A stretch of 64,000 nucleotides of DNA, taken from positions 755,029 to 819,028 of the forward strand of contig JADGEX010000001.1 in NCBI GenBank assembly GCA_016744135.1. Reading direction: 5' to 3'. The stretch comes from Pseudodesulfovibrio sp. GTDB taxonomy: Bacteria > Desulfobacterota > Desulfovibrionia > Desulfovibrionales > Desulfovibrionaceae. The notes under the pieces were generated by a model. That model did not search any database. It saw only the letters and a program-made list of their open reading frames with translations, and was not told where the DNA came from. Of the stretch, positions 27,179-38,638 are shown in pieces (the first letter of the stretch is position 1; every line of letters begins with the position of its first letter). The position numbers and the translations under genes were made by a program.

Positions 27179-27916
27179 CTATTGGCTTGAAGGATAACGG
27201 AAAGAATTCCGTAAAAAATCAAAAGGAGCAGGAGGTTCTGCGCATGGAATCGGACTCAGTGACTCTTTGACGTACAGCTCTTCACTGTCAGCACCGTTGA
27301 CCGCAATCCATTTAACCGTCACCTCAAGGGAAGCTTCACCGACAGTGACTACAAGCTTTTGCGGCACACTGTACCCTGCCACGGTTTTATGATTGAAAAA
27401 CTCCACTGAGGTCAGTCCGGCGCTAGTTTCATATCGTACCAAAAGCGGCGTCAGGTCCTCATTATTGAGTTGAACCGCAGGACTCGCATCGTCACCAGGT
27501 TCAGCCCCAATCAGAAAACATGGCTGATTGCCACAAAATCCGTAATTGCGCATATCCACAGCCACGCCCCAACTCTTCCAGATGTCCAAAGGATTAGGCG
27601 GCATCCAAACAAATAATGGCGACAATGCGAACTGTCCGGCTGTACATGCACCGGTGACATTCCCACCAATACCAACAGCCGTAGCGGTATCACCGGCCTG
27701 CCATTCCTGACGCCATTTGCCTCGGGCATACCATACATGGACATTTACACCCGAATAATTCGGAAAAGACATCTCTGCTTCCCAAGATCGCATGGGACCG
27801 TACTGTTTTTTCAAAGAACCGGTCAATTCATCGTCATCAGGAGTAAACGCGGACACAGGCAAAGCGGTCAACACAACAAGAAAAACGATAACAATGGCAG
27901 ACAAACGTTTCATCAT
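27179..27916 (-). CDS. Secreted protein of unknown function
   Basis: 245 residues. Signal peptide (about 1-23, LTALPVSAF). The mature part has a MRSWEAEMSFPNYSGVNVHVWYARGKWRQEW stretch like outer-membrane-lipoprotein sorting folds (LolA/LolB-like), two close Cys pairs and no lipobox. Start MMKR at 27916 overlaps the galU stop in ATGA fashion. I do not recognise the family; a periplasmic role is inferred. Confidence 0.7.
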   Translation of the reverse strand: MMKRLSAIVIVFLVVLTALPVSAFTPDDDELTGSLKKQYGPMRSWEAEMSFPNYSGVNVHVWYARGKWRQEWQAGDTATAVGIGGNVTGACTAGQFALSPLFVWMPPNPLDIWKSWGVAVDMRNYGFCGNQPCFLIGAEPGDDASPAVQLNNEDLTPLLVRYETSAGLTSVEFFNHKTVAGYSVPQKLVVTVGEASLEVTVKWIAVNGADSEELYVKESLSPIPCAEPPAPFDFLRNSFRYPSSQ

Positions 27917-28794
27917 GCTTCTTTCCCACCACAAGGCAACAATTCCAACAACCGCTTGACAAGATCATCCCTGAGTTCTTCGTCGTGAAGAGCAAAATAA
28001 ATATTAGCCGTCAGGTACTCAACCCAGTCGCCAGCATCAAAACGCTGACCACCCAACTTTACAGCGATAAGCTTGTCTTGATCTGCCAACCCCTGCAATG
28101 CGTCGGTCAACTGAATTTCTCCACCAACACCAGCTTTTTGTCCTTCAAGGATATCAAATATTTCAGGCAGCAACACATACCTACCGATAATCGCCAAGTT
28201 GGACGGAGCCTCTTCCTTGGACGGCTTTTCTACCAAATTGGTCACACGGTATGTGCCATCTTCCAATTCGTCACCCTTGATAACACCGTATCGACTGACT
28301 TTCTCTTCCGGCACTTCGATCACGCCGACCACGGCCTTGCCGGTGGCCTTTGCCGCACGGAGTAGTTCTCCTATGCCTGTGTCTACACCAAACATAAGGT
28401 CATCACCGAGCATGACGGCAAAAGGTTCATTCTTGCAAATTTCACGAGCCGAAAGAACGGCATGGCCCAACCCAAGCTGTTCTTTCTGACGGACGCCAAT
28501 GACATTGACCAACGAGGCAACTCGCTTGACTTCTTCAAGCATCTCGACCTTACCCGCCCGCTCCAAAAGCTGTTCCAGCAGAAAGTTGCGATCAAAATGA
28601 TCTTCGATAATGGTCTTATTCTGGTTGGTGATGAAAACAACATCGGTCAACCCTGCATCAATGCCTTCTTCCACGATGTATTGCACAATGGGCTTGCGGA
28701 AGATGGGCAGCATTTCCTTGGGGACGTTCTTGGTGGCCGGGAGGGAACGTGTTCCCCAACCGGCGACGGGAATGACGGCTTTCTTAATTTCCAT
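27913..28794 (-). CDS. galU: UTP-glucose-1-phosphate uridylyltransferase
   Basis: 293 residues. VIPVAGWGTRSLPATKNVPKEMLPIFRKPIVQYIVEEGIDAG is the N-terminal nucleotide-binding and catalytic block; FAVMLGDDLMFG holds the metal-binding Asp and VGGEIQLTDALQ the sugar site. It makes UDP-glucose for surface polysaccharide, precursor of UDP-glucuronate and of UDP-xylose (see 8873-9823). Start ATG 28794 has AAGGAAG upstream. 25 bases after glmM. Confidence 0.95.
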   Translation of the reverse strand: MEIKKAVIPVAGWGTRSLPATKNVPKEMLPIFRKPIVQYIVEEGIDAGLTDVVFITNQNKTIIEDHFDRNFLLEQLLERAGKVEMLEEVKRVASLVNVIGVRQKEQLGLGHAVLSAREICKNEPFAVMLGDDLMFGVDTGIGELLRAAKATGKAVVGVIEVPEEKVSRYGVIKGDELEDGTYRVTNLVEKPSKEEAPSNLAIIGRYVLLPEIFDILEGQKAGVGGEIQLTDALQGLADQDKLIAVKLGGQRFDAGDWVEYLTANIYFALHDEELRDDLVKRLLELLPCGGKEA

Positions 28795-28819
28795 GGGATT
28801 CTTCCTTGAAAAAAACTGC

Positions 28820-30172
28820 TTATTTCAAATATTTTTCACAGGCTTCAACAATGTCACCAGCGTACAACTCAACCTTGTCACTCTCTGGTCCTTCCACCAT
28901 AACACGACAGACAGCCTCTGTTCCAGAGTAACGAAGCAAAACACGCCCTTTACCTTTGAGAGCCTCTTCAACCTTACGAACAGCATTCTGCACTTCAGGA
29001 GCATCATCAAACGGGATTTTCCGCTTCACATGAACGTTTTTAAGGATCTGGGGAAATGGTTCAAGCAGACCTGCCAATTCCGACAAAGGTCTATCTTTTT
29101 CCCGCATGAGACGGAGCAGTTGCAATGCGGCCAACAGCCCGTCACCCGTCGTGGAGTGCTCCATATAAATGAGATGCCCTGATTGCTCACCACCAAGCAT
29201 GGCTCCTTCGCGACGCATGGCCTCAACCACGTACCGATCACCAACGTCTGTCCGCAGCAATGTGCCACCATGATCCTTCATGAACAACTCAAGCGCCATA
29301 TTGCTCATGACCGTAGACACAAGCATATTCTTGGGCAAAGTGCCCTTCTCCAGAAGTTCCAAAGCGGATAACGCCATGATCTGATCACCGTCGAGAATAC
29401 GACCGTTTTCGTCACAGACGATAAGCCGATCAGCATCGCCATCCAAAGCGATACCAATATCAGCTTTTTCTTCAATGACGACGCTGGAAATAACTTCAGG
29501 ATACAGCGAACCACACTTCTGGTTGATGTTCAATCCATCAGGTTTAACGCCGATTCTAACAACCTCGGCTCCCAACTCTTCGAGAACCTTGGGTGCAACG
29601 CCATAGGCAGCGCCGTGCGCACAATCAAGAACGATCTTAACACCATCCAAAGTAAGGCGCTGTGAAAAACTGTTCTTCAGATAAACAATATACCGCCCTG
29701 AAGCATCAGTGATGCGATGAGCACGGCCCACTTCCTCGGCGGCAGGGTAATCCCACTGGGTATCAGGGTTCAAAACAAGTTCGCTGATCTCATCTTCCAC
29801 TTCATCCGGTAACTTGAACCCACTGCGGTCAAAGAACTTAATGCCGTTGTCCATAAACGGATTGTGAGATGCGGAAATTACCACGCCGAGATCGGCACGC
29901 ATGTTCTGAGTCAAAAAAGAAATGGCAGGAGTCGGCATGGGACCGACCAAAAAAACATCCATGCCGTTGGCGCACAGTCCACTGGTCAACGCGGTCTCAA
30001 ACACATACCCTGACAGGCGAGTGTCTTTGCCGATAACCACACGATGGCGCTTGGATCCATTACGAAAATATTGACCGGCAGCCAGACCGAGCCTAAGCGC
30101 AATCTCGGGTGTCATAGGAAATATATTGCCCTGACCACGCAAGCCGTCAGTACCGAAAAGCCTCTGCTTCAT
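28820..30172 (-). CDS. glmM: Phosphoglucosamine mutase
   Basis: 450 residues. [11 protein letters not shown] at the start, [19 protein letters not shown] with the phosphoserine, DGDADRL metal loop and [15 protein letters not shown] phosphate loop are all present. It interconverts glucosamine 6- and 1-phosphate for UDP-GlcNAc. ATG 30172 with GGAG seven bases upstream is used; a TTG at 30184 would add four residues. It follows cdaA-cdaR, an association known from Firmicutes in which GlmM binds and restrains CdaA. Confidence 0.96.
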   Translation of the reverse strand: MKQRLFGTDGLRGQGNIFPMTPEIALRLGLAAGQYFRNGSKRHRVVIGKDTRLSGYVFETALTSGLCANGMDVFLVGPMPTPAISFLTQNMRADLGVVISASHNPFMDNGIKFFDRSGFKLPDEVEDEISELVLNPDTQWDYPAAEEVGRAHRITDASGRYIVYLKNSFSQRLTLDGVKIVLDCAHGAAYGVAPKVLEELGAEVVRIGVKPDGLNINQKCGSLYPEVISSVVIEEKADIGIALDGDADRLIVCDENGRILDGDQIMALSALELLEKGTLPKNMLVSTVMSNMALELFMKDHGGTLLRTDVGDRYVVEAMRREGAMLGGEQSGHLIYMEHSTTGDGLLAALQLLRLMREKDRPLSELAGLLEPFPQILKNVHVKRKIPFDDAPEVQNAVRKVEEALKGKGRVLLRYSGTEAVCRVMVEGPESDKVELYAGDIVEACEKYLK

Positions 30173-30208
30173 GGATGACTCCAAAACTTCGCCTCGAAAG
30201 ACGATCTA

Positions 30209-31108
30209 TTACTTTTTCAAGATAGTTGTCACGGTTTCCGGATTTTTCTTTTCCAACCGACATCCGTCAGGAAGAACGACGTCATAATCCAAATCGAATT
30301 TGCCCGGCGTCATTTCACTCCCGAACAAGAGACTGACAACGACATCCTTGCGGTACTCATTGTCACGGAAAAGATAGATAGGCCCTTCGATCAACAGTCG
30401 CACAAACTTCTGTGAGACCGAAACCTTGTACCCCTCCGGAGCCTGTACTTCAAGTGGGACTTTAACCCATATCTGACGTATCTGAGGACCAAAAAATGCT
30501 TCAACCCGAACTTGCCCAGGAGAAGCCTCAATTTCAGGAGCAAGCTCCAAACCGACATCTCCTGCCCAAGACTCTGGAACATCTTCGGGGAAATCTTCCT
30601 TCATAACCGCACGAGCCTTAGAAATCTTACGAAGCACAGTTTCAGGGCCACGCACGACTACAATCTTGGGATCGACGATAATTTCCTTCAATTTGTAATC
30701 AGGATTAAGATCACCGGACCAAGCGGCCTCCACTTCGATCTCCTTGGAAATACGACGGTCCACCGTAAGCTTCAGCCTATTCGGTTTGACCTCAATAATT
30801 TCATACGTACTAGGCAAAGGAATATTCGAAGCATCAATGTCCACAACCTGCACACCGATCTTTAATTTGCTAACATCAACGTGATAGGGAATATTTTGTG
30901 TTGTCAGATTGCCCACCAGCCCTTTAGGACCACGCAGACGCACCTGAATCTTATCCACAAGACCGTCCTCGATAATGAGTCCTTCAGGCGGATTGGTCAT
31001 GACAACCGGCATGTCCACCCATGATTCCACCACCTCACGACCCGTCACCAAAAACCAGGTAAAAACGGCCAATGCAAGAGCAAGTATCGCTGTTTGCCAG
31101 TTCTTCAT
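30209..31108 (-). CDS. cdaR: YbbR-domain regulator of diadenylate cyclase (CdaR)
   Basis: 299 residues with one N-terminal helix (about 4-20, AILALALAVFTWFLV) and the rest outside the membrane. YbbR repeats are seen as PVVMTNPPEGLIIEDGLVDKIQVRLRGP, VVRGPETVLRKISKA and KVPLEVQAPEGYKVSVSQKFVRLLIEGP. CdaR is the membrane partner of CdaA. One base separates it from cdaA, so stoichiometric co-translation is likely. The start ATG 31108 gives the usual YbbR topology. Confidence 0.9.
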   Translation of the reverse strand: MKNWQTAILALALAVFTWFLVTGREVVESWVDMPVVMTNPPEGLIIEDGLVDKIQVRLRGPKGLVGNLTTQNIPYHVDVSKLKIGVQVVDIDASNIPLPSTYEIIEVKPNRLKLTVDRRISKEIEVEAAWSGDLNPDYKLKEIIVDPKIVVVRGPETVLRKISKARAVMKEDFPEDVPESWAGDVGLELAPEIEASPGQVRVEAFFGPQIRQIWVKVPLEVQAPEGYKVSVSQKFVRLLIEGPIYLFRDNEYRKDVVVSLLFGSEMTPGKFDLDYDVVLPDGCRLEKKNPETVTTILKK

Positions 31109-31109
31109 A

Positions 31110-31859
31110 TTATCGTCCCAGTGCGTTTCTGAGCACACGCATCAAACGGACTTCGTCCAAACTGGTTGTCAAACGTCCATTCATGGCCACAGAGACCTCT
31201 CCCCGTTCTTCGGAAACAACCACGGTAATAGCGTCAGAACCTTCACTGATGCCAAGCGCGGCACGATGCCGGGTTCCATACATGGGCTGACCTCGCAATT
31301 TGCTGGACAGCGGTAAGATGCATGCTGCCGCGACAATCCTATCACGGCGAACAATAACAGCTCCGTCATGTAATGGCGTGTCAGGTACAAAAATAGTTTC
31401 GATAAGCTCGGTATTTACCTTGGCATCCAGCTCAATACCACGCTCGATAATGTCACCCAATGGCATATTCTTTTCAATAACGATAATCGCACCGGTACTG
31501 CTTTCGGACATGGTCATCACAGCACGAACCATCTGGTCCAACGTATCATCACGAACCTGCGATTTAGTCCAGAACCGTTTGGTACCAACACTGGCAAGCG
31601 CCTTACGAATATCCGTCTTGAACAAAATAACCACAATAAGGAATATGGATGTCAAGAACTCGCCGAGCATGGCGTTGAGGGTGTACAGATTAAACAAATC
31701 GGAAAAATAATAGATTACCAACACGACAACCATACCATAAAGGACGGCGGCAGCTCTGGTACCCCTAACGAGTACAATGAGATTGTAATATATAAAGGCG
31801 ACCAGCCCGATATCGAGCAGGACCCTCCAAGTGATCTGAATTCCGAAAAGTTCAAACAT
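31110..31859 (-). CDS. cdaA: Diadenylate cyclase CdaA (DacA)
   Basis: 249 residues. Three N-terminal helices (1-75) anchor the enzyme; the DAC domain follows, with LHDGAVIVRRDRIVAAACILP (DGA motif) and GTRHRAALGISE (RHR motif), both essential for making c-di-AMP from two ATP. It lies in the block ftsH-folP-cdaA-cdaR-glmM. No c-di-AMP phosphodiesterase is seen in the window. The product normally controls potassium and osmotic balance. Confidence 0.96.
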   Translation of the reverse strand: MFELFGIQITWRVLLDIGLVAFIYYNLIVLVRGTRAAAVLYGMVVVLVIYYFSDLFNLYTLNAMLGEFLTSIFLIVVILFKTDIRKALASVGTKRFWTKSQVRDDTLDQMVRAVMTMSESSTGAIIVIEKNMPLGDIIERGIELDAKVNTELIETIFVPDTPLHDGAVIVRRDRIVAAACILPLSSKLRGQPMYGTRHRAALGISEGSDAITVVVSEERGEVSVAMNGRLTTSLDEVRLMRVLRNALGR

Positions 31860-31867
31860 ATCTTTGA

Positions 31868-32707
31868 CTACGCTAATTCACGAACAATGGTCAATGTTTG
31901 CTGCATAAGCGCAACTTCATGCACACGATGAATGGGTACACCCTTTGCGGCCAGCACTGCTGTCGCTACCTGCGTCGCATTCTGTCGCTCTCCTACAGCC
32001 AAACCAAGAAGCCCCTGCCACATTGATTTGTTGGACAATCCCATGAACACAGGAAAACCCAACGCCATAATTCGTTCAATATTTTTTAAAATTGAGAGGT
32101 TATGCTCAAGTGTTTTACCAAAACCAATGCCCGGATCAAGGGTCACACGGTTCATGGGCAACCCAGCCTTGTCCAACACGGTTAACCGTTCCTCAAAAAA
32201 CGCCAACAATGCACCAACGACATCATCGTACCGAGGCTCATCCTGCATATCCTCGGGTCTGCCAAGAGAATGCATGAGCACATACCCCGGCTTGTACTCG
32301 GCGACAACGTCCAGTAACTCCGGCTCGAACCGAAAGGCAGACACATCATTGATAATATCTGCACCTGCCTCCAACGCACTAGCCGCAACCTTAGCTTTAT
32401 AGGTATCAACCGAGATCACGGATTCATGGTCCGCTTCCGCCAATCCGCGAATAACCGGTATAACCCGATTTAATTCCTCGGCCTCCGAAACCTGATCCGC
32501 ATAAGGACGCGTGGATTCACCGCCCACATCCAAAATTGCCGCACCCTGCCGAGCCAAATCCAGCCCATGAGCAACACCTGAGTGTGCGTCTTCATGCGTA
32601 CCACCGTCATAAAATGAATCCGGGGTCACATTCACAATGCCGGCAATAAAAAAGGGAGCAGGTCCCAAGACCTTGCCCCCCTTCAATGTCCATGTTGTAT
32701 CAATCAT
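31868..32707 (-). CDS. folP: Dihydropteroate synthase
   Basis: 279 residues. IAGIVNVTPDSFYDGGTH (PABA/phosphate loop), LDVGGESTRPYADQV, DIINDVSAFRF, RVTLDPGIGFGKTLEHN and a C-terminal MGLSNKS / VHEVALM (RVHD variant) are the standard motifs. It condenses p-aminobenzoate with the pterin for folate synthesis. ATG 32707 is used; the longer frame to 33055 is ftsH in another frame. Between ftsH and cdaA, gaps of 16 and 8 bases, as often in bacteria. Confidence 0.95.
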   Translation of the reverse strand: MIDTTWTLKGGKVLGPAPFFIAGIVNVTPDSFYDGGTHEDAHSGVAHGLDLARQGAAILDVGGESTRPYADQVSEAEELNRVIPVIRGLAEADHESVISVDTYKAKVAASALEAGADIINDVSAFRFEPELLDVVAEYKPGYVLMHSLGRPEDMQDEPRYDDVVGALLAFFEERLTVLDKAGLPMNRVTLDPGIGFGKTLEHNLSILKNIERIMALGFPVFMGLSNKSMWQGLLGLAVGERQNATQVATAVLAAKGVPIHRVHEVALMQQTLTIVRELA

Positions 32708-32723
32708 CGTTACTTTGAACCGA

Positions 32724-34724
32724 TTATTGTACCTTATTTTCTCCGTCGTCTCCATCGGAACCGCTCTCAGAATCATCGTCTTCAAGGATAAAGTCATCAC
32801 CCTTGTCTTCGGATTCTTCACTGACAGGCTTGTATCCGGGCCCTGTGGCACGACCTTCGGCCGTATATCCATCGGCTGTACCAGAAGTAGAGGAACCACC
32901 ATTGTCAGACTCCATGGGCGGCAATTCCTTGCCTTCCATAAGCAGATCAATATCCGCTCCGGTAATGGTTTCCCTTTCGAGCAAAGCTTGAGCAATGGCT
33001 TCCAGAGACTCGCCGCCACCCTTGAGCAGTTCGGTAGCTCTTTCATAAGCCTCATCCACGAAACGACGAACTTCAGAATCGATCAACTTGGCCGTTTCCT
33101 CGCCGTAATCCTTGTTGTGGCTGAGTTCCTTGCCCAGGAAGACTGGCTCCTGATTATCACCAAAGCTTATAGGACCAAATTTCTCAGACATTCCCCACAT
33201 ACAAACCATATTGTGTGCGGTCTTGGTGGCGCGTTCAATATCATTACTCGCCCCCGTGGTCAGCTGGTTAAGAACAAGCTCTTCAGCCACACGGCCACCC
33301 ATGAGGACTGCCATGTTCTTGAGAAGGAATTCCTTGGAATAGTTGTGCCGATCTTCACCGGGCAACTGCATAGTCACACCAAGAGCACGACCACGCGGAA
33401 TAATGGAAACCTTATGTACGGGATCAGTGCCGGGCAGCAACTTTGCCACCAAAGCATGACCTGCTTCATGATATGCTGTCGTTCTCTTTTCTTCATCGGA
33501 AAGGATCATGGAACGACGCTCACGCCCGCCCATCATGACCTTATCCTTGGCCTCTTCGAAGTCTTCCATGTCCACCCGATCCTTACCAAGCTTGGCAGCA
33601 CCGAGAGCAGCCTCGTTGACGAGGTTCTCAAGATCCGCACCGGAGAAACCGGGAGTTCCTCGGGCGATAACTTCAAGATTAACCTCAGGAGACAGCGGCG
33701 TTTTACGGCTGTGTACCTTGAGGATACGTTCACGACCACGAAGATCGGGATTTGGCACGACCACCTGACGGTCAAAACGTCCAGGCCTGAGCAAAGCTGG
33801 GTCCAAAACGTCGGGACGGTTGGTAGCAGCGACCAAAATAACGCCTTCGTTCGATTCAAAACCGTCCATTTCCACAAGCAACTGGTTCAAAGTCTGCTCA
33901 CGTTCATCATGCCCACCACCGAGGCCTGCGCCACGTTGACGGCCAACGGCGTCAATTTCATCAATAAAGATAAGACAGGGAGCGTTCTTCTTACCTTGAG
34001 CAAAAAGATCACGCACACGACTCGCGCCAACACCCACAAACATCTCCACGAAATCCGAACCGGAAATGGAGAAGAACGGGACACCGGCTTCACCGGCAAC
34101 CGCTCGCGCCAACAGAGTCTTACCTGTACCAGGCCCACCGACAAGAAGCACACCCTTGGGAATACGACCGCCAAGGCGGGTGAATTTGCGGGGTTCACGC
34201 AGGAAGTCAACGATTTCTACCAATTCTTCCTTGGCTTCATCCACACCGGCCACGTCCTCAAAGGTAACCTTGGAGGTTTCCTCGTTGATGAGGCGTGCTT
34301 TGGATCGGCCAAAACTCATTGCCCCGCGTCCACCGCCACCGCCGCCTTGCATCTGACGCATGAAGAAAATCCAAACGCCGATAAGCAGAAGCATAGGGAA
34401 CCAGGACAAGAGCATGGTCAAATACCAAGGAGACTCCTCGGGCGGTTCCGCATTGACTTCAACGCCTTTGGAAATAAGCGTATCAATCATTTTGGGATCG
34501 TCCGGGGCATAGGTCTGGAACTTTTCACCAGACGTCTTCGTGCCGAGAATCTTTGGACCCTGAATTTTGACTTCAGCCACACCGCCACTGTCTACCATGG
34601 TCAGGAACTCGCTATAAGAAGGAGTATCCTTGGGAACAGGAGGCTGATTGAAGAGGTTAAAGAGGACGACCATCAAAACAAAGATGATAGCCCAAATAAC
34701 AAGATTTTTCATATGGTTGTTCAA
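32724..34724 (-). CDS. ftsH: ATP-dependent zinc metalloprotease FtsH
   Basis: 666 residues. Two membrane helices (about 6-23 and 103-122) bracket a periplasmic domain; then the AAA motor with [17 protein letters not shown] (Walker A), [12 protein letters not shown] (Walker B) and second-region-of-homology arginines, and the protease motif HEAGH ([13 protein letters not shown]). The C-terminal tail is very acidic. The first codon is TTG 34724, with GGAGG eight bases upstream; the ATG at 34712 has no site. Degrades damaged membrane proteins and usually tunes LPS synthesis. Confidence 0.96.
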   Translation of the reverse strand: MNNHMKNLVIWAIIFVLMVVLFNLFNQPPVPKDTPSYSEFLTMVDSGGVAEVKIQGPKILGTKTSGEKFQTYAPDDPKMIDTLISKGVEVNAEPPEESPWYLTMLLSWFPMLLLIGVWIFFMRQMQGGGGGGRGAMSFGRSKARLINEETSKVTFEDVAGVDEAKEELVEIVDFLREPRKFTRLGGRIPKGVLLVGGPGTGKTLLARAVAGEAGVPFFSISGSDFVEMFVGVGASRVRDLFAQGKKNAPCLIFIDEIDAVGRQRGAGLGGGHDEREQTLNQLLVEMDGFESNEGVILVAATNRPDVLDPALLRPGRFDRQVVVPNPDLRGRERILKVHSRKTPLSPEVNLEVIARGTPGFSGADLENLVNEAALGAAKLGKDRVDMEDFEEAKDKVMMGGRERRSMILSDEEKRTTAYHEAGHALVAKLLPGTDPVHKVSIIPRGRALGVTMQLPGEDRHNYSKEFLLKNMAVLMGGRVAEELVLNQLTTGASNDIERATKTAHNMVCMWGMSEKFGPISFGDNQEPVFLGKELSHNKDYGEETAKLIDSEVRRFVDEAYERATELLKGGGESLEAIAQALLERETITGADIDLLMEGKELPPMESDNGGSSTSGTADGYTAEGRATGPGYKPVSEESEDKGDDFILEDDDSESGSDGDDGENKVQ

Positions 34725-34732
34725 AGGAGATT

Positions 34733-34737
34733 CCTCC
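34733..34737 (-). promoter_or_regulatory. Shine-Dalgarno supporting the TTG start of ftsH
   Basis: GGAGG on the minus strand, eight bases before TTG 34724 and twenty before the first ATG. Confidence 0.65.
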
Positions 34738-34866
34738 GTATAGTCTCAGATCCAATCCGTCATTAAAACGGACTCATTATCGCTGTCACTATGATGCAGG
34801 GTAAAGAATAATGCTCCTGCATGAAAAATCAAGAGATACTGGGAAAAAATCCCTTCATTTCACCTA

Positions 34867-36252
34867 TCACACAATTTTAAGCCACCCTTTCAAGGTGTCA
34901 ATCTGTTTTGCCACGGAAGCTGGACCGGTCCCTCCAGGGGATGTCCGTCGTTCAATGGCCGCTGCATAATCAAGTACGCCAAAGACATCATCATTGATGT
35001 CCCCGGAAAATTGCTTGAGTTCAGCAAGGTCCAAATCTTCGATACCAACGCCTTTCTGTTCAGCGTGAGCGACAACCGCACCAGTAATATGATGTGCCTC
35101 ACGGAAAGGCACACCTTTGGCTGCCAGATAATCAGCCAATTCTGTAGCATTCAAAAACCCACGTTTCACCGTTGCCGCCATCTTTTCCGGCACGAATTCG
35201 ATCTGCTTGAACATATCTGCCATAATGGTCAGCGATGCCGAAACAGTCATGTCCGCATCAAAAAACGGCTCTTTGTCTTCCTGCATGTCCCGATTATAGG
35301 TCATGGGCAAGCCCTTGATAAGCACAAGCAGTCCCATAAGGGAACCGACAACGCGCCCGGTCTTACCACGCATGATCTCACAGGCATCAGGATTCTTTTT
35401 CTGCGGCATGATCGACGAACCAGTAGAATACTGATCCGGTAATTTCACATACCCGAAATTCGGATTGGCCCAGATGATAATTTCCTCGCACATGCGAGAA
35501 AGATGCGCCATGACCAAGCTGCCCGCGAACACGGCTTCAAGCACAAAGTCGCGATCAGAAACCGCGTCCATGGAGTTGGCAAATATCTCGCCTATGCCAA
35601 GATCATCTGCCACAGCCTGCGGATTCACGGGATGAGTTGTCCCTGCAAGTGCAGCGGCACCCAACGGCATGACTCGTACGCGCTTCAGACAATCAGTCAC
35701 CCGTTCGTGATCACGCTTGAACATCTGACAATATGCCAGCAAATGGTGCGCCAAACTCACGGGCTGAGCAGGTTGAAAATGCGTGCAACCGGGAAGCATG
35801 GTTTCTTTATGCTCTTCGGCACGCGTCACAAAAACCTCGACAAGCATGGACAAAGCCTGTTGCCAGCCAGCAAGACGAGCACCTACATGCAACCGGAAAT
35901 CAAGAGCGACCTGATCATTGCGACTCCGTGCGGTATGCAACTTGCCACCCAGCGGCCCAATGATATCGGTCAAACGAGACTCAATGTTCATGTGAACATC
36001 TTCCATCTCGGTCTTCCACTCAAAATCACCGGATTCGATCTCGGCTTTAACTTGATCCAAACCGTCACAAAGGGTTTTGGCCTCGGCTTCGGTCAAAAAT
36101 CCCTGCTTGGCCAACACTCGAGCGTGAGCCTGGGAGCCCCGAATATCTTCAGCGTAGAGAAGCCGGTCAAAGGACACGGACTCTGAATATGCTTCCATGG
36201 ATGCGGCGGTCCCTTCAGCGAACCGCCCGCCCCACATTTTTTTATCTGCCAT
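34867..36252 (-). CDS. argH: Argininosuccinate lyase
   Basis: 461 residues. [40 protein letters not shown] and the flexible loop [24 protein letters not shown] with the catalytic Ser are diagnostic. It splits argininosuccinate into arginine and fumarate, last step of the pathway. Three bases after argG. No clear T-run terminator follows in the 142 bases before ftsH. Confidence 0.97.
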   Translation of the reverse strand: MADKKMWGGRFAEGTAASMEAYSESVSFDRLLYAEDIRGSQAHARVLAKQGFLTEAEAKTLCDGLDQVKAEIESGDFEWKTEMEDVHMNIESRLTDIIGPLGGKLHTARSRNDQVALDFRLHVGARLAGWQQALSMLVEVFVTRAEEHKETMLPGCTHFQPAQPVSLAHHLLAYCQMFKRDHERVTDCLKRVRVMPLGAAALAGTTHPVNPQAVADDLGIGEIFANSMDAVSDRDFVLEAVFAGSLVMAHLSRMCEEIIIWANPNFGYVKLPDQYSTGSSIMPQKKNPDACEIMRGKTGRVVGSLMGLLVLIKGLPMTYNRDMQEDKEPFFDADMTVSASLTIMADMFKQIEFVPEKMAATVKRGFLNATELADYLAAKGVPFREAHHITGAVVAHAEQKGVGIEDLDLAELKQFSGDINDDVFGVLDYAAAIERRTSPGGTGPASVAKQIDTLKGWLKIV

Positions 36253-36255
36253 ATA

Positions 36256-37488
36256 TTACTCGCAGGAGTCTTCGGTATCTTTGCCGCCCCATTTGGACTG
36301 CTGCATCCGGCCCTTGAGCCTGAGGCCCACCAGCTTGATGAAGCCCTCGGCGTCGGCCTGATCATATACATAGTCTTCTTCAAATGTAGCCAATTCAGGG
36401 CTGTACAAAGAGAACGGAGATTTGCGACCCAACGGCACGCAATTGCCCTTGTACAACTTAACCCGCACTGTGCCAGTGACCTTTTCCTGAGACTTGTCGA
36501 TCATGGCCTGCAATGCCTCGCGTTCAGGCGAGAACCAGTATCCATAGTACACCATCTCGGCATACTTGGGAATAAGGCTATCACGAAGATGCATCATCTC
36601 GCGGTCCATGCACAATCCTTCCAGATCGCGATGGGCTGCAGCCAAAATGGTACCACCGGGAGTCTCATACACACCACGGGACTTCATGCCCACGAAGCGA
36701 TTCTCGACCATATCCACACGACCAATGCCGTGCTTACCACCCAACTCATTGAGCTTGGCCAGCAAGGCTGCCGGGGAATATTTAACATTGTTGATGGCAA
36801 TGGGATCACCGGCTTCGAAATCAATGGAAATCTCTTCCGGTTCATCCGGGCACATCTCAGGTGGCGTGATGTTACGGTAACAATCAGGGCCGGGAGCATT
36901 CCACGGATCTTCCAACTCGCCACCTTCAAAAGAGGTATGCAGCAGGTTGGCATCAATGGACCACGGCTTCTTGCGACTTACCGGAATATCAATGCTGTTT
37001 TCTTTGGCGAAATTCATAAGATCAGTACGGGACTTAAGTTCCCACTCACGCCACGGAGCAATGGTCTGCAACCGGGGATTGAGGGCCATAGTGGCCAGTT
37101 CAAAGCGTACCTGATCATTTCCCTTGCCAGTGGCACCGTGAGACACGGCCTGCGCGCCTTCCATCTCGGCGATTTCAACCATGCGCTTGGAAATCAGCGG
37201 TCTGGCGATGGCGGTACCAAGCAGGTAGCGACCTTCGTACAAGGCGTTTGCTCGAAACATGGGAAAAACATAGTCACGCACGAATTCCTCGCGCATGTCC
37301 TCGACGTAGGCCTTGACAGCACCCGTGGAGAGAGCCTTCTCCTCAATGCCGTCCATCTCCTCACCCTGACCGAGGTCAGCGGTCATGGTCACCACTTCAC
37401 AGTCATAATTGGTCTTGATCCACTTGAGGATAATGGATGTGTCCAGTCCCCCGGAATAGGCCAAAACAACCTTTTCAATCTTTTTCAT
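36256..37488 (-). CDS. argG: Argininosuccinate synthase
   Basis: 410 residues. [18 protein letters not shown] is the PP-loop ATP site; [34 protein letters not shown] and [20 protein letters not shown] are standard. It joins citrulline and aspartate. Start ATG 37488; ribosome site weak. About 23 bases after argF, so one argFGH operon covers citrulline to arginine. Confidence 0.97.
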   Translation of the reverse strand: MKKIEKVVLAYSGGLDTSIILKWIKTNYDCEVVTMTADLGQGEEMDGIEEKALSTGAVKAYVEDMREEFVRDYVFPMFRANALYEGRYLLGTAIARPLISKRMVEIAEMEGAQAVSHGATGKGNDQVRFELATMALNPRLQTIAPWREWELKSRTDLMNFAKENSIDIPVSRKKPWSIDANLLHTSFEGGELEDPWNAPGPDCYRNITPPEMCPDEPEEISIDFEAGDPIAINNVKYSPAALLAKLNELGGKHGIGRVDMVENRFVGMKSRGVYETPGGTILAAAHRDLEGLCMDREMMHLRDSLIPKYAEMVYYGYWFSPEREALQAMIDKSQEKVTGTVRVKLYKGNCVPLGRKSPFSLYSPELATFEEDYVYDQADAEGFIKLVGLRLKGRMQQSKWGGKDTEDSCE

Positions 37489-37511
37489 TGTATATATCTC
37501 TCTTCTCTCAA

Positions 37512-38411
37512 TTATTTATAAATCCATTCAATGATGGCTTTCTGCATATGCAGTCTGTTCTCGGCCTGATCCCAAACAATGGACGCCGGACTCTCGAACA
37601 CGGCTTCCGAAACTTCTTCACCACGATGGACAGGCAAACAGTGCATAAACTTGGCATTGTCTGCGGCTCCGGCCATCAAGGCGGCATTGACTTCGAAACC
37701 GGCGAAAGCGGCCTCACGTTTCTTCTGCTCTTCTTCCTGGCCCATGGATGCCCATACGTCTGTATTGACGTACTGCGCACCACGCACGGCTTCGGCGGGA
37801 TCACGCACGACTGACACCTTGGCTCCAGCGTTCACACCGATATCCAAAAGCTTCGGATCGGGGTCGTACCCTTCAGGACAGGCGATAACCAGCTCATAGC
37901 CAAATGTCGCCGATCCATTGATAAAGGAATGTGCCATGTTGTTGCCGTCACCGACCCAAGCAACCTTAAGGTCTTCCAGATTCGGGGTACGCTCATACAT
38001 TGTCAGCATATCAGCCATGATCTGACAAGGATGGTACTCGTCTGTCAGGGCATTGACCACCGGGATATCGCCGTATTCGACCAGGGTTTCCAACTTTTCC
38101 TGGCCGAATGTTCGTACGATGAGACCATCCGCATATCGGGATAACACCCGAGCGGTATCCTTGAGAGGTTCGCTGCGACCCAGCTGGGAATCCTTGGAAG
38201 CTATGAATACAGGATCGCCACCGAGCTGACGCACACCCACCTCAAAAGACACGCGGGTCCGGGTGGATGCTTTCTCAAAAATCAGGAGCAGTGTCTTGCC
38301 TGCCAAAAGATCAGTGCGGACTTTGTTGTCCTTCATCTCTTTGGCTCTGAGCAGAACCTGCTTGGCCTCATCCCTAGGGATGTCCAGAATAGTCAAAAAA
38401 TGTTTGGGCAT
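37512..38411 (-). CDS. argF: Ornithine carbamoyltransferase
   Basis: 299 residues. [22 protein letters not shown] (STRTR carbamoyl-phosphate site), [18 protein letters not shown] (HPXQ), [12 protein letters not shown] and the ornithine loop [13 protein letters not shown] are present. Makes citrulline. First gene of argFGH; in the 227 bases upstream an AT-rich 12-base palindrome at 38467-38478 could be a regulatory site, but I cannot assign it. Confidence 0.97.
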   Translation of the reverse strand: MPKHFLTILDIPRDEAKQVLLRAKEMKDNKVRTDLLAGKTLLLIFEKASTRTRVSFEVGVRQLGGDPVFIASKDSQLGRSEPLKDTARVLSRYADGLIVRTFGQEKLETLVEYGDIPVVNALTDEYHPCQIMADMLTMYERTPNLEDLKVAWVGDGNNMAHSFINGSATFGYELVIACPEGYDPDPKLLDIGVNAGAKVSVVRDPAEAVRGAQYVNTDVWASMGQEEEQKKREAAFAGFEVNAALMAGAADNAKFMHCLPVHRGEEVSEAVFESPASIVWDQAENRLHMQKAIIEWIYK

Positions 38412-38638
38412 CGTACGTTTTCTCCATCTCGATTGCCATTTATAGGGAAAGAGCAGGAGTGTGTCCCATATTAATATGAATGTAAAGGAATTTGGATGAA
38501 GGAAAAGCTGTAAAAACGGTGTAACAGCAAGGTTTGCGGCCCAAGCCTCCAGTCGAACGAAATATCTATTCCATAGGCATCAACCCTCTTCTTTGAGACA
38601 AAAGCGGGATGCCAGTTGGAATTGTCGTATAAAAGATT

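Noticed and set aside
32708-33055. 116-residue extension of FolP
   Set aside because: It is ftsH read in a different frame; FolP motifs begin normally after ATG 32707.
32637-34766. 709-codon plus-strand frame opposite ftsH
   Set aside because: It mirrors the ftsH gene, has no ribosome site and no recognisable domain; ftsH is complete and certain.
38467-38478. AT-rich palindrome upstream of argF as an ArgR operator
   Set aside because: A 12-base palindrome alone does not match the two-box ArgR pattern well and no argR gene is in the window.
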